Below are positions 13,311-24,428 of a DNA stretch of 64,000 nucleotides, piece after piece. The notes below the pieces were generated by a model. It was not told where the DNA came from. It ran no database searches and worked only from the letters and a program-made list of their open reading frames with translations. Position numbers and translations under genes: made by a program. The stretch is from Phaseolus vulgaris. Its lineage: Eukaryota; Streptophyta; Magnoliopsida; Fabales; Fabaceae. Each line of letters begins with the position of its first letter. Position 1 is the stretch's first letter. The stretch covers positions 1,345,962-1,409,961 of the forward strand of contig NC_023756.2 of the NCBI RefSeq assembly GCF_000499845.2. Direction: 5' to 3'.

Positions 13311-13353
13311 TGGGCTTAATTAATTGGCAATATGGGCTTTGTTTGAGAGCCCA
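13311..13353 (+). promoter_or_regulatory. Three TGGGCT (site II-like) motifs upstream of eIF3G
   Basis: TGGGCT occurs at 13311-13316 and 13333-13338, and its reverse complement AGCCCA at 13348-13353, 150-195 bp before the ATG. TGGGCY 'site II' elements are known to be common in plant promoters of ribosomal and translation genes. A direct role here is inferred. Confidence 0.6.
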
Positions 13354-13505
13354 AGACCCAAGAGTGTAGAAGAGAAGAGCGTAATAAAAAAAAAAAAACA
13401 GGTTTTGATTTTACAATTACAAAACCGGAACTTCGCTTGCAGTGAGTGTGGAAGGGATTAGAGAAGATAATCTAAGAGAGAAGAGAGAAGAAGGAAGGTT
13501 TTGAG

Positions 13506-15047
13506 ATGGCAGCAATGGTGCATCACAGGGAACCGGCGAAGCTGCGGTGGGGCGAGCTGGAGGAGGACGACGGCGAGGATCTGGATTTCCTCCTCCCGCC
13601 GCGACAGGTCGTAGGGCCCGACGACAACGGCATAAAGAGGGTCATCGAGTACAAGTTCGACGACGACGGCAACAAGGTCAAGATCACCACCACGTCGCGC
13701 ACCCGCAAGCTCGCCAACGCGCGTCTCAGCAAACGCGCCGTCGAGCGTCGCTCCTGGCCCAAGTTCGGCGACGCCGTCCACGAAGACGTCGGCAGCCGCC
13801 TCACCATGGTCTCCACCGAAGAGATCCTCCTCGAACGCCCCAAGCCTCTTGGTAACACCTCTCTGCGGAATCTACCTTTTGTTACCGTTTTTTCTTTACA
13901 ATTTCTCTGTTTTTTCTTTCTTAATTGCACTGTGGTTATGTCTGTGCTGAATGATAATGTCTGTGGTAACAAGCTATTCGATAAAATGCATAAACTGCAA
14001 TTACATTTGGATGACCTTCAGAATTGAAGCACATCATGATGTGGCACTATTTTGTAGCATTTGTTTGAACTTTCAATTTGATTTTGTTATTCTGACATTT
14101 GCACACTTTATTTCAGAGAGGTTGAACATCATGAAAACTAAACCAGAAAAGAAAATCTCTCTCTGTTGATTGTGTTTTTTTATTTTAGAATACGGATGTC
14201 TTGAACAATTTTCAAAGTCAAAACCCAGTAGATTTTGGATGAGGAATTGATTGCTGAAAACTGCTAAAAAATTTAGGGAAATAGTTTTGAAACCAAAACA
14301 AAATGTGAGAAAATAATTAGAGTGGCTCTAAATTACTGGGTTTTCAAAAACCTCTGGCTGTGCATGAGAGTTAAGACATGAACTTGAGCTCAGTGTGTTT
14401 AGTGTAGGTAGCTAGATATCTTCTATGTAAATATAGGATTGTTACAGAGGTGGATAATAGGATTGATCGATCATCAGTATTTAATTACTGTGTTTCTGTG
14501 ATTGTTAACAGGCTCCAAAACGGAGGAGCCCAAGACTGCTGGGGACCCCTTGGCTCAATTCCAGAAAGGTGCTGTTCTCATGGTGTGTAGGACTTGTGGG
14601 AAGAAGGGTGATCACTGGACCTCAAGGTGTCCATACAAGGATCTGGCCCCGCCATCTGAGGGATTCGTGGATAAGCCTGCAACATTAGATGCTGCAGCGG
14701 CAACAGGTGGTGCAACCAAGGGAGCCTACGTGCCTCCGGGTATGAGGGCGGGGGCTGAGAGGAGCACCGGCTCCGATATGCGGCGCAGGAACGATGAGAA
14801 CTCTGTGAGGGTAACCAACCTCTCTGAAGACACAAGAGAGCCAGATTTGCTGGAGCTGTTCCGTTCTTTTGGTCCAGTAAGCAGAGTTTATGTTGCCATT
14901 GATCAGAAGACAACCATGAGCAGGGGCTTTGGCTTTGTTAACTTTGTTAACAGGGAAGATGCTCAAACAGCTATCAGCAAACTCAATGGGTATGGTTACG
15001 ACAATCTCATTCTTAGAGTTGAATGGGCAACACCAAGGGCAACCTAG
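13506..15047 (+). CDS. TIF3G1: Eukaryotic translation initiation factor 3 subunit G (eIF3G)
   Basis: Two coding exons, 13506-13851 and 14512-15047, join through a GT-AG intron (13852-14511) in phase 1 and give 293 aa, the usual plant length (about 290). The N-terminal eIF3g domain contains KLRWGELEEDDGEDLDFLLP, and further on WPKFGDAVHED and the EEILLERPKP segment. A CCHC zinc knuckle follows at residues 141-155 (C-x2-C-x5-H-x4-C). The C-terminal RRM spans about 214-290, with RNP2 VRVTNL and RNP1 RGFGFVNF at 253-260. In the family, eIF3G is a subunit of the cytoplasmic eIF3 complex that binds RNA and eIF4B, supporting 43S recruitment, scanning and reinitiation. The start is the first ATG after a purine-rich leader and opens the conserved N terminus. 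Exon 1 is strikingly GC- and CpG-rich next to AT-rich surroundings. Confidence 0.97.
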
Positions 15048-15420
15048 ATGTTTTGTGCTTTTGCCCCTTTCTTACGAATGGTGTTTTGAAGGTTCATCTA
15101 TTTTTGTAGTTAACTCATGTACTTGTTTCCTTTGAGAGGATTTAGTATTTGAAAGTATACATTTGTTAAAGATCTTAAGTTGGTTATTATTGATAATTAG
15201 GCATCATCGTTACCCTTCTACACTTACAAAGCATCTCATTTTGAAAGTAAAAATGGTTGATCTTTCTTGGCTTGGATGCTTATGGTATATCAATTTTCTT
15301 TCTTCCTTCCTTAGAATGGTTTTTCACCTTTATTTTCTTTATATTCAGAGTAAACTATGGTTTTCTTGTGTTCATATTGAATACCCTTCACCCATTGAAT
15401 TAAAAAGTTGTTAAAATAAT
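15048..15420 (+). other. eIF3G 3' UTR and downstream flank
   Basis: T-rich sequence directly after the stop codon, consistent with a plant 3' UTR. No single clear AATAAA site was found. Open frames across this stretch lack any recognisable domain. Confidence 0.5.
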
Positions 15421-16079
15421 AATAATATTACAACATTCCAAGTCAAAATTGTAAACTTCTTATTATAAGTTATCTAAGTAGTTTAGTGGTTTGGATTAAT
15501 CCTTATCAATTTAAAATACTTAAGAGACAAAGTGAGTTCTAAATTATGTACATAATGAGGTATTTCAAAATACCTTTTATTAAATATTATTGAAAGTATC
15601 AGTTTTTAATCATATATATATATATATATAATTAAAACTAAGATAAAATCATTTTATATTATAAACTTCTTGAAGCATCTAGAAAGAGAGAAAATGAGTT
15701 GAAAAAAATTATAATGAGATATTTCAAAATATAATTTTTTATAGTAATTTGTAAATATTTGTTTTAAAAGTACATATTTAATTAATGTATAAATCAAAAT
15801 ATAATTTGATATTTTCAAATACTTCTTTGTCTTCTTAAATCTCTTCCTCTTATGTACATTATTGGAATTTGTAGGTAGGAGTTTACAATACTTAAAATGA
15901 CCTTATCTTATATATAAAATTAATAGAATTATATTATTAAATAATTAAACTATACTGCACAGGTTTGATAGAATTATATTATTAAATAACTAAACTATAC
16001 TGTACAAGCGTGTCTTAAAAGAAATATTTTTTTGATATTACTAAAAAGTATTTAAAAATATATTTTTTAAAATTTTTTT

Positions 16080-16190
16080 GAACTCACTTATAGAGATATC
16101 GAACCCTAAGTTCTTAAATTGATAAGGAGTAATCCAAACCATTAAACTACTCTGGTGACATGTAATAAGAAGTCTACGCCAGATAAATTG
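16080..16190 (-). repeat. T1 tRNA-like (SINE-type) head, copy 1
   Basis: On the minus strand it reads TAGTTTAATGG, a full match to the pol III A box TRGYNNARNGG. About 33 bases further comes GGTTCGATATC, close to the B box GGTTCGANNCC. The spacing fits a tRNA-derived promoter. No intact tRNA fold is claimed. Confidence 0.65.
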
Positions 16191-16363
16191 TTTTCTTACT
16201 CTTAATTATATATAATATTAAAAACTTCAAATTTTAAGAACATTAAATAAAAAGGTTTATTTTCTTACTCTTAATTATATATAATATTAAAAGCTTAAAA
16301 TTTTAAAACACTAAAAAAAAGGTATTTTTAAATACCTCATTTTTCTCTTGGTACTTTATCCTT

Positions 16364-16460
16364 GATTTGATACGAATCGAACCCGAGTATTTGAATTGGT
16401 AAGAAGTAATTCAAACCATCAAACTACTAAGGTGATCCGTACTAAGGAATTTACAATATA
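16364..16460 (-). repeat. T2 tRNA-like (SINE-type) head, copy 1
   Basis: On the minus strand it has TAGTTTGATGG (A-box-like) and GGTTCGATTCG (B-box-like). It is followed by a body containing a perfect AGGTATTTTTAAATACCT inverted repeat (16320-16337). T2 differs from T1 in sequence but has the same architecture. Confidence 0.6.
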
Positions 16461-16484
16461 TATAATTATTTTATCTTATTCTTT

Positions 16485-16820
16485 TTATATATTACAGTAT
16501 ATCTGAAGAACAAGTGTAACTCTCATTTTAAGACTTGGTGACAAAAGAAACACATATTGTAAGTTATATTTATCTTCAAATTTTTCTCTATTCGTATCTT
16601 ACTTTTTAATAGTTTCCAACAACACAAGCCAATGTAAACTTTAGTGCAAAACATTATCTTATTTTGTTGGAAATTGTAAAAAAATAGGATATAGACACAA
16701 GAAAATTTGATGAACAAAAACATACAATTTACAACATAACAATCAACGTGTTCATTATGTCACCTAGTCTTAAAATGTGAGTCACACTTGTTATATATGT
16801 TCTCATAATATTTGAACAAA
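16485..16820. repeat. Fold-back inverted repeat (copy 1)
   Basis: The left arm (about 16505-16560) contains AACAAGTGTAACTCTCATTT and GACTTGGTGAC. The right arm (about 16735-16810) is its imperfect reverse complement, containing GTCACCTAGTC and GAGTCACACTTGTT. Inside, TTTCCAACAA and TTGTTGGAAA form a second inverted pair. Related copies lie at about 18130-18440, 21020-21330 and 22080-22390, and a half copy at 17600-17740. Confidence 0.75.
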
Positions 16821-17183
16821 AGAAGATGAGTTAAAAAAATATAAGAGATATTTTAAAATACATTTTTACAATAATCTCTTAAATATTTTTTTAAACATTT
16901 ATTTAGCTAATCAATATATTTGAGTAATGTGATAATATATATCAAAATATAATTTGATATTTTAAAATACTTCTTTGTCTTCTTAAATCTCTTCCTCTTA
17001 TTACATTTTTGAAATTTGTTGTTAGGAGTTTATAATACTTAAAATGACCTTATCTTATATATCAAATTAATAGAATTATATTATTAAATGACTAAACTAT
17101 ACTGCACAGGTTAAGTGTATCTTAAAAAAATATTTTTTTATATTACTATAAAGTATTTAAAAGTATATTTTTTTAATTTTTAT

Positions 17184-17290
17184 GAACTCACTTATAGAGA
17201 TCTCGATTGTATGTTCTTAAATTGATAAGGAGTAATCCAAACCATTAAACTACTCAGGTGACCTGTAATAAGAAGTGTACACTAGATAAA
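17184..17290 (-). repeat. T1 tRNA-like head, copy 2
   Basis: Same T1 module. The B-box region is altered to a TCTCGATTGTATG context, so the internal promoter is probably decayed. The next T2 copy lies at 17468-17560. Confidence 0.6.
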
Positions 17291-17467
17291 TTATTTTCAT
17301 ACTCTTAATTATATATAATATTAAAAACTTGAAATTTTAAGAACACTAAATAAAAATGTTTATTTTCTTACTCTTAATTATATATAATATTAAAAACTTA
17401 CAATTTTAAAACACCAAATAAAAAAGGTATTTTTAAATACCTCATTTTCCTTTTGGTACTTTATCCT

Positions 17468-17560
17468 TGATCTGATACGAATCGAACCCGAGTGTTTGAA
17501 TTGGTAAGAAGTTATTTAAACCATCAAACTACTAAGGTGATCCGTACTAAGGAATTTACA
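17468..17560 (-). repeat. T2 tRNA-like head, copy 2
   Basis: Same T2 module with CGAATCGAACCC intact on the plus strand. Its fold-back body is cut short at about 17740, where it joins directly to a truncated T1 copy. Confidence 0.6.
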
Positions 17561-17740
17561 ATATATATGATTAGTTTATCTTATTTTTTATACATATTAC
17601 AATATATCTTGAGAACAAGTGTAACTCTCATTTTAAGACTTGGTGACAAAAGAAACACATATTGTAAGTTATATTTATCTTCAAATTTGTCTTTATTCGT
17701 ATTTTACTTTTTAATAGTTTCCAACAACACAAGTCAATGT

Positions 17741-17815
17741 AAGTTCTTAAATTGATAAGGAGTAATCCAAACCATTAAACTATTCAGGTGATCTGTAATA
17801 AAAAGTACACTAGAT
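17741..17815 (-). repeat. T1 tRNA-like head, truncated copy 3
   Basis: Begins inside T1 at AGTTCTTAAATTGATAAGG, directly after CAACAACACAAGTCAATGTA from the previous module. The B-box half is missing, so this is a recombination or deletion junction. Confidence 0.6.
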
Positions 17816-17995
17816 AAATTATTTTCTTACTCTTAATTATATATAATATTAAAAACTTAAAATTTTAAGAACACTAAATAAAAAGGTTTATTTTCTTACT
17901 CTTAATTATATATAATATTAAAAATTTAAAATTTTAAAACACTAAATAAAAAAGGTATTTTTAAATACCTCCTTTTCCTTTTGGTAATTTATCCT

Positions 17996-18090
17996 TGATT
18001 TGATACGAATCGAACCCGAGTGTTTGAATTGGTAAGAAGTAATTCAAACCATCAAACTACTAAGGTGATCCATACAAAGGAATATACAAT
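17996..18090 (-). repeat. T2 tRNA-like head, copy 3
   Basis: Same T2 module as at 16364 and 17468, followed by a complete fold-back segment ending near 18440. Confidence 0.6.
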
Positions 18091-18687
18091 ATATATAATT
18101 ATTTTATCCTATTCTTTCCGTATATTACAGTATATTTGGAGAACAAATGTAACTCTCATTTTAAGACTAGGTGACAAAAGAAACACATATTGTAAGTTAT
18201 ATGTTTATCTTCAAATTTGTCTCTATCTGTATCTTACTCTTTAATAGTTTCCAACAACACAAACCAATGTAAACTTTAGTGCAAAAAATTGTCTTATTTT
18301 GTTGGAAATTGTTAAAAAATAGGATACAGACAAAAGAAAATTTGATGAATAGAAACATACAATTTACAACATAACAATCAACGTGTTCATTATGTCACCT
18401 AGTCTTAAAATTTGAGTCACACTTGTTATGTATGTTCTCATAATATTTGAATGTCCTCTGTAGTTGAATAAATATTTGGTGTGTTTCATAAGGAGAGTAC
18501 CATACATTCTCTTCAATATACCCATTTTCTCAAAGAAAAAAGAATAAAAAATTTATTGGAAATTAGTATGATTTGCTATAATATCGTCTTTACCTTAGTG
18601 TATAAATAATATCACTTTTTGACAACATGTTTTAATTTTCTATAGAATTATAAAATTTATTAAGCATAGATCTTGAATCACTTAGAA

Positions 18688-18697
18688 TTATATATAT

Positions 18698-18734
<37 letters not shown>
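18688..18734. repeat. (TA)n microsatellite
   Basis: Two nearly pure TA runs separated by an AA interruption. Confidence 0.9.
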
Positions 18735-19206
18735 AATAAGATAAAATCATTTTAGATTATAAACTTCTTGAAGCACTTAGAATGAAATAAGATGAGTTAA
18801 AAAAAAATTTAATGAGGTATTTTAAAATATATTTTTACAGTAATCTCTTAAATATTTTTTTAAAATATATATTTATCTAATCAATATACTTGAGTCATGT
18901 GATAGTATTTGTTATCATAATATAATTTGATATTTTAAAATATTTCATTATCTTCTTTAACACTCTTACTCTTATGTACATTATTGGAGTATGTAGTAAG
19001 AAATTTACAAAATTTAAAATGATTTTATCTTATATATTAAATTAATATAAATATGTGATTAAATGATCAAACTATATTGCACAAATTAAGTGTCTTAAAA
19101 AATATATTTTTAATATTACTATAAGCTATTTAAAAATAATTTTTTTTAATTTTTTAACTCACTTTTTTAGAGATCTCGAATTACACTGTATAAATTATTT
19201 TCTTAC

Positions 19207-19208
19207 TC

Positions 19209-19240
<32 letters not shown>
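19207..19240. repeat. (AT)n microsatellite
   Basis: Alternating AT run directly inside the duplicated module. Confidence 0.85.
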
Positions 19241-19246
<6 letters not shown>

Positions 19247-19297
19247 AATTTAAAATTTTAAGAACACCTCTTTATAATTTTTTGAACTAGGCTTCTT

Positions 19298-19390
19298 GTC
19301 TACGGGTTCAAACCAGAGTGCTGGAATTGGTAAGAAGTAATTCAAACCATCCAACTACTAAGGTCATCCGTACTAAACAGTTTACAATAT
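19298..19390 (-). repeat. T2-related head, diverged copy
   Basis: Shares GGAATTGGTAAGAAGTAATTC with T2 but has GGGTTCAAACCAGAG in the B-box region. It matches the paralogous copy at 23196-23290 more closely than the main T2 group. Confidence 0.5.
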
Positions 19391-20215
19391 ATAAAATTAT
19401 ATCTGAAACATATATTGTAAGTTTTATGTTTATCTTCATTTTTTTATTTATTTGTATCTTACTTTTTAACAGTCTCCAACAACACAAGACAATGTAAATT
19501 TTAGTGCAAAATATCTTAATGTAAATTTTAGTGCAAAACATTCTCTTGTTTTGTTGGAAATTATTAAAAAATAGGATACAACAACATGAAAATTTGTTCT
19601 TATATTTTGCTTCTAATACTATGTCATTTGCCATTAAAACTTCATCCATCATATTCCTTCCTTCCACAAATGCTTATTGCTTTTTGTCAATAATTTTATT
19701 TATCACCTCCTTTAATATATTGTTGAGTTTATAAATTTGTTCAATTTGTTGAGATACATAATTAATGTATGATATGCATGATAAAGGTGAGATCATTACT
19801 AATATGTATTGGTTTGTGTGTCTATATACTAAACATGTTAGCTCATTGAATAAAGGAGACTTCATGACTTTATTGATGATTTCATAATATATTTTAATGC
19901 ATCAAATGATGAGAAATTAAAGGAAGTTTATGCAATATGCTTAGATAAGTAAGTGCATGAACTACCTATGGTCTATGACCGATGTTAATATTTGGTAAGA
20001 TACGCTTAATACAGTTGTGTCTTCCATAAGACCTGTGCAATTGCATTATGTATTGAGGATTCTAAAGTCTCTGACAATGTTTTAGTTGTTGTTAATTGGA
20101 AATGTTGTTGAGGGATACTTTCATCTTTTCTTTTTGACAATGTGACAATAATTTGTATGATATTGAATATATCATATAACTTGTGTTAAATGTTTTGATT
20201 TATATTAGTTTACCA

Positions 20216-20415
20216 TTCACTACTAGAAAATCATTTAATAGAAACCAATTTTAGAGACAAAAAAATAATTAGTTGATATAATGATTAATTTAGATACTAT
20301 TTTAAATACTTAAAAAAATTATTGGTTTCTAAATTAGTTTTATTACTAATAAATAATTTTTAAATTGGTATGTAATTAGCTACCAAGGTTTTAACTACAA
20401 ATTATTTAGATTCTA
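20216..20415. mobile_element. Palindromic MITE, half copy
   Basis: Starts CTACTAGAAAATCATTTAAT, the terminal motif of the palindromic MITE family seen at 32944-33202, 37262-37605 and 39303-39712. It then follows the left arm through GGTTTTAACTAC. The mirror arm is absent. It lies inside repeat tail A. Confidence 0.65.
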
Positions 20416-20597
20416 TTAACAGTTTTCAAATGTTACTATTATGATTAAAAGTCTGAAAATTTGCATGATTTGGCATACAGTTGAATAGAATTATATTATT
20501 AAATGACGAAACTACACTACACAGGTTAAGTGTGTCTTAAAAAAATATTTTTTTATATTATTATAAAGTATTTAAAATATATTTTTTAAATATTTTT

Positions 20598-20700
20598 GAA
20601 CTCACTTATAAAGATCTCGAACCCTAAGTTCTTAAATTGATAAGGAGTAATCCAAACCATTAAACTACTTAGGTGACCTGTAATAAGAAGTCTACACTAG
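20598..20700 (-). repeat. T1 tRNA-like head, copy 4
   Basis: Full T1 module with TATAAAGATCTCGAACCC and the matching A box. It opens the second large block. Confidence 0.6.
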
Positions 20701-20883
20701 ATAAATTATTTTCTTACTCTTAATTATATATAATATTAAAAACTTAAAATTTTAAGAACACTAAATAAAAAGGTTTATTTTCTTGCTCTTAATTATATAT
20801 AATATTAAAAACTTAAAATTTTAAAACACTAAATAAAAAAGGTATTTTTAAATACCTCATTTTTCTTTTGGTAGTTTATCCAT

Positions 20884-20980
20884 GATTTGATTACGAATCG
20901 AACCCGAGTGTTTGAATTGGTAAGAAGTAATTCAAACCATCAAACTACTAAGGTGATTCGTACTAATGAATTTACAATAT
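20884..20980 (-). repeat. T2 tRNA-like head, copy 4
   Basis: T2 module with a one-base insertion (GATTACGAATCG). It precedes a fold-back that runs to about 21330. Confidence 0.6.
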
Positions 20981-21645
20981 ATATAATTATTTTATCCTAT
21001 TCTTTCTATATATTACAGTATATCTGGAGAACAAGTGTAACTCTCATTTTAAGACTAGGTGACAAAAGAAACACATATTGTAAGTTATATGTTTATCTTC
21101 AAATTTGTCTTTATTCGTATCTTACTTTTTAATAGTTTCCAACAACACAAGCCAATGTAAACTTTAGTGCAAAACATTGTCTTATTTTGTTGGAAATTGT
21201 TAAAAAATAGGATATAGACACAAGAAAATTTGATGAATAGAAACAAACAATTTACAACATAACAATCAACGTGTTCATTATGTCACCTAGTCTTAAAATA
21301 TGAGTCACATTTGTTATGTATGTTCTCATAATATTTGAACGAAAGAAGATGAGTTAAAAAAATATAAGAGATATTTTAAAATACATTTTTACAATAATCT
21401 CTTAAATATTTTTTTTAAACATTTATTTAGCTAATCAATATATTTGAGTCATGTGATAATATATATCAAAATATAATTTGATATTTTAAAATACTTCTTT
21501 GTCTTCTTAAATCTCTTCCTCTTATCACATTTTTGAAATTTGTAGTTAGGAGTTTATAATACTTAAAATGACATTATCTTATATACCAAATTAATAGAAT
21601 TATATTATTAAATGACTAAACTATACTGCATAGGTTAATTTTTTT

Positions 21646-21735
21646 GAACTCACTTATAGAGATCTCGAATGTAAGTTCTTAAATTGATAAGGAGTAATCC
21701 AAATCATTAAACTACTCAGGTGACCTGTAATAAAA
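21646..21735 (-). repeat. T1 tRNA-like head, copy 5
   Basis: T1 module with the B box altered to CTCGAATGTAAG. It shares a join style with the truncated copy at 17741. Confidence 0.6.
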
Positions 21736-21929
21736 AGTACACTAGATAAATTATTTTCTTACTCTTAATTATATATAATATTAAAAACTTAAAATTTTAA
21801 GAACACTAAATAAAGAGGTTTATTTTCTTACTCTTAATTATATATAATATTAAAAACTTAAAATTTTAAAACACTAAGTAAAAAAGGTATTTTTAAATAC
21901 CTCATTTTTCTTTTGGTAGTTTATCCTTG

Positions 21930-22020
21930 ATTTGATACGAATCGAACCCGAGTATTTGAATTGGTAAGAAGTAATTCAAACCATCAAACTACTAAGGTGA
22001 TCCATACTAAGGAATATACA
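21930..22020 (-). repeat. T2 tRNA-like head, copy 5
   Basis: T2 module followed by an (AT)n tract at 22020-22041 and a fold-back segment to about 22390. Confidence 0.6.
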
Positions 22021-23195
22021 ATATATATATATATATATATAATTATTTTACCCTATTCTTTTCATATATTAAAGTATATTTGGAGAACAAGTGTAACTCT
22101 CATTTTAAGACTAGGTGACAAAAGAAACACATATTGTAAGTTATATGTTTATCTTCAAATTTGTCTCTATCTATATCTTACTCTTTAATAGTTTCCAACA
22201 ACACAAGCCAATGTAAACTTTAGTGCAAAACATTGTCTTATTTTGTTGGAAATTGTTAAAAAATAGGATACAGACAAAAGAAAATTTGATGAATAGAAAC
22301 ATACAATTACAACATAACAATCAACATGTTCATTATGTCACCTAGTCTTAAAATGTGAGTCACACTTGTTATGTATGTTCTCATAATATTTGAATATCTT
22401 CTATAGTTGAATAAATATTTGGTGTGTTTCATAAGGAGAGTACCATACATTCTCTTCAATATATCCACTTTCTCAAAGAAAAAAGAATCAAAATTTATTA
22501 GAAATTGGTATGATTTGCTATAATATGGTCTTTACCTTAGTGTATGAATAATATCACTTTTTTGACAACATGTCTTAATTTTCTATAGGATTATAAAATT
22601 TATTAAGCATAGATATTGAAGAATCATATATATAAATTAAGATAAAATCATTTTGTATTATAAACTTCTTGAACAACCTAGAATGAAAAAAGATGAGTTA
22701 AAAAAATATAATGAGGTATTTTAAAATACATTTTTACAGTAATCTCTTAAATATTTTTTTAAAACATATATTTAACTAATTAATATACTTGAGTCATGTG
22801 ATAATATATGTTATCATAATATAATTTAATATTTTAAAATACTTCATTATCTTCTTAACACTCTTACTTTTATATACATTACTGAAATATGTAGTAAGAA
22901 ATTTACATTACTTAAAATGATTTTATCTTATATACTAAATTAATATAAATATATATATGACCAAACTATATTTCACAAATTAAGTGTCTTAAAAATATAT
23001 TTTCAATAATACTATAAGCTATTTAAAAATATATTTTTTTTAATTTTTGAACTCACTTATAGAGATCTCGAATTACACTATATAAATTATTTTTTTATTC
23101 TTAATTATATATATAATATTAAAATTTAAAATTTTAAGAACACTAAATAAGAAGGTATTTTAAAATACCTCTTTATAATTTTTTAACTAGGTTTT

Positions 23196-23290
23196 TTGTC
23201 TACGGATTCAAACCAGAGTGCTTGAATTGGTAAGAAGTAATTCAAACCATCCAACTACTAATGTCATCCGTACTAAAGAGTTTACAATAT
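23196..23290 (-). repeat. T2-related head, diverged copy 2
   Basis: Counterpart of 19298-19390 in the second large block, with the same altered B-box region. Confidence 0.5.
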
Positions 23291-24384
23291 ATAATATATT
23301 GTAAGTTTTATGTTTATCTTCAAAAAAAATTGTATTTGTATCCTACTTTTTAACCGTCTTCAACAACACAAGGCAATGTAAATTTTAGTGCAAAATATCT
23401 CAATGTAAACTTTAGTGCAAAACATTGTCTTGTTTTGTTTGGAAATTATTAAAAAATAGGATACAAAAACATAAAAATTTATGTCATTTGCCATTAAAAC
23501 TTCATTCATCATATTCCTTCCTTCCACAAATGCTTATTGTTTTTTGTCAATGATTTTATTTATCACCTCCTTTAATATATTTTTGAGTTTATAAACGTGT
23601 TCAATTTGTTAAGATACATGATTAATGTATGATATGCATGATAAATGTGAGATCATTACCGATATGTATTGGCTTGACTTGCGTGCCTATGTATTAAACA
23701 CGTTAACTCATTAAGTAAAGGAGATTTCATGACTTTATTGATGATTTCATAATATATGTTAATGCATCAAATGGTGAGAAATTGAAGGAAGTGTATGCAA
23801 TATGCTTAGATAAGTAAGTGTGCGAACTACCTATGGTTTATGACGGATGTTAATATTTGGTAAGACACCCTTAATACAAATGTGTCTTCCAAAAGGGCAA
23901 TTACATATGGTCTATGACAAATGTTAATATTAGGTAAGACACCCTTAACACAAATGTGTCTTCTAAAAGGGCTCTATAACTACACTATGTATTGAGGATT
24001 CTAAAGTCATGCTGACAATGTTTTAGTTGTTGTTAATTGAAAATGTTGTTGAGAGATACTTTCATCTTTTCGACAAATATGACAACATAATTTGAATGAT
24101 ACTGAATATATTATATATCATGTGTTAAATGTTTTGATTTAAATTAATTTACTATTGTATGTATGTTTATGTGATTGTTATGTGACAACATAATTTTTTT
24201 GATTTATTTTCTATTTAGTAAAAGATTTAACACAATTTCACAAAAGATTTTATAAAATTGTAATTTGATTAATCTAGATTAACCCTTCATTTTTATTCTT
24301 TAATTTCATTGTTTTTAGAAACTAAAGTATTAGCAAATCACAATTAAGGCACTACATTCACCATTTATATTGTAGTGAAGCAAA

Positions 24385-24386
<2 letters not shown>

Positions 24387-24426
<40 letters not shown>
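24387..24426. repeat. (AT)n microsatellite, about 20 units
   Basis: Pure AT dinucleotide run of 40 bp, the longest in the window and a potentially length-variable locus. Confidence 0.95.

Positions 24427-24428
<2 letters not shown>

Larger units (their letters stand above)
18438..20490. repeat. Large repeat tail A (paralogue of 22381-24830)
   Basis: Shared landmarks include TCATAATATTTGAA (18438 and 22381), ATGTCATTTGCC (19621 and 23481) and CAGTTTTCAAATGTTA (near 20420 and 24739). Offsets vary from about 3.86 to 4.32 kb because of later indels, including a MITE half present only in tail A. Confidence 0.8.

Noticed and set aside
13523..13972. 149-aa minus-strand open frame over eIF3G exon 1
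   Set aside because: Antisense shadow of a GC-rich exon; low-complexity product with no domain.
16364..16460. Functional tRNA gene
   Set aside because: A and B boxes exist, but I cannot form a cloverleaf with an anticodon and acceptor stem, and there are many degenerate copies.
17492..22188. Recurrent ~75-aa frames such as those at 17492, 18020, 20887 and 21961
   Set aside because: They are translations of the T2 repeat and fold-back; stops and composition vary and the repeat is tRNA-like.
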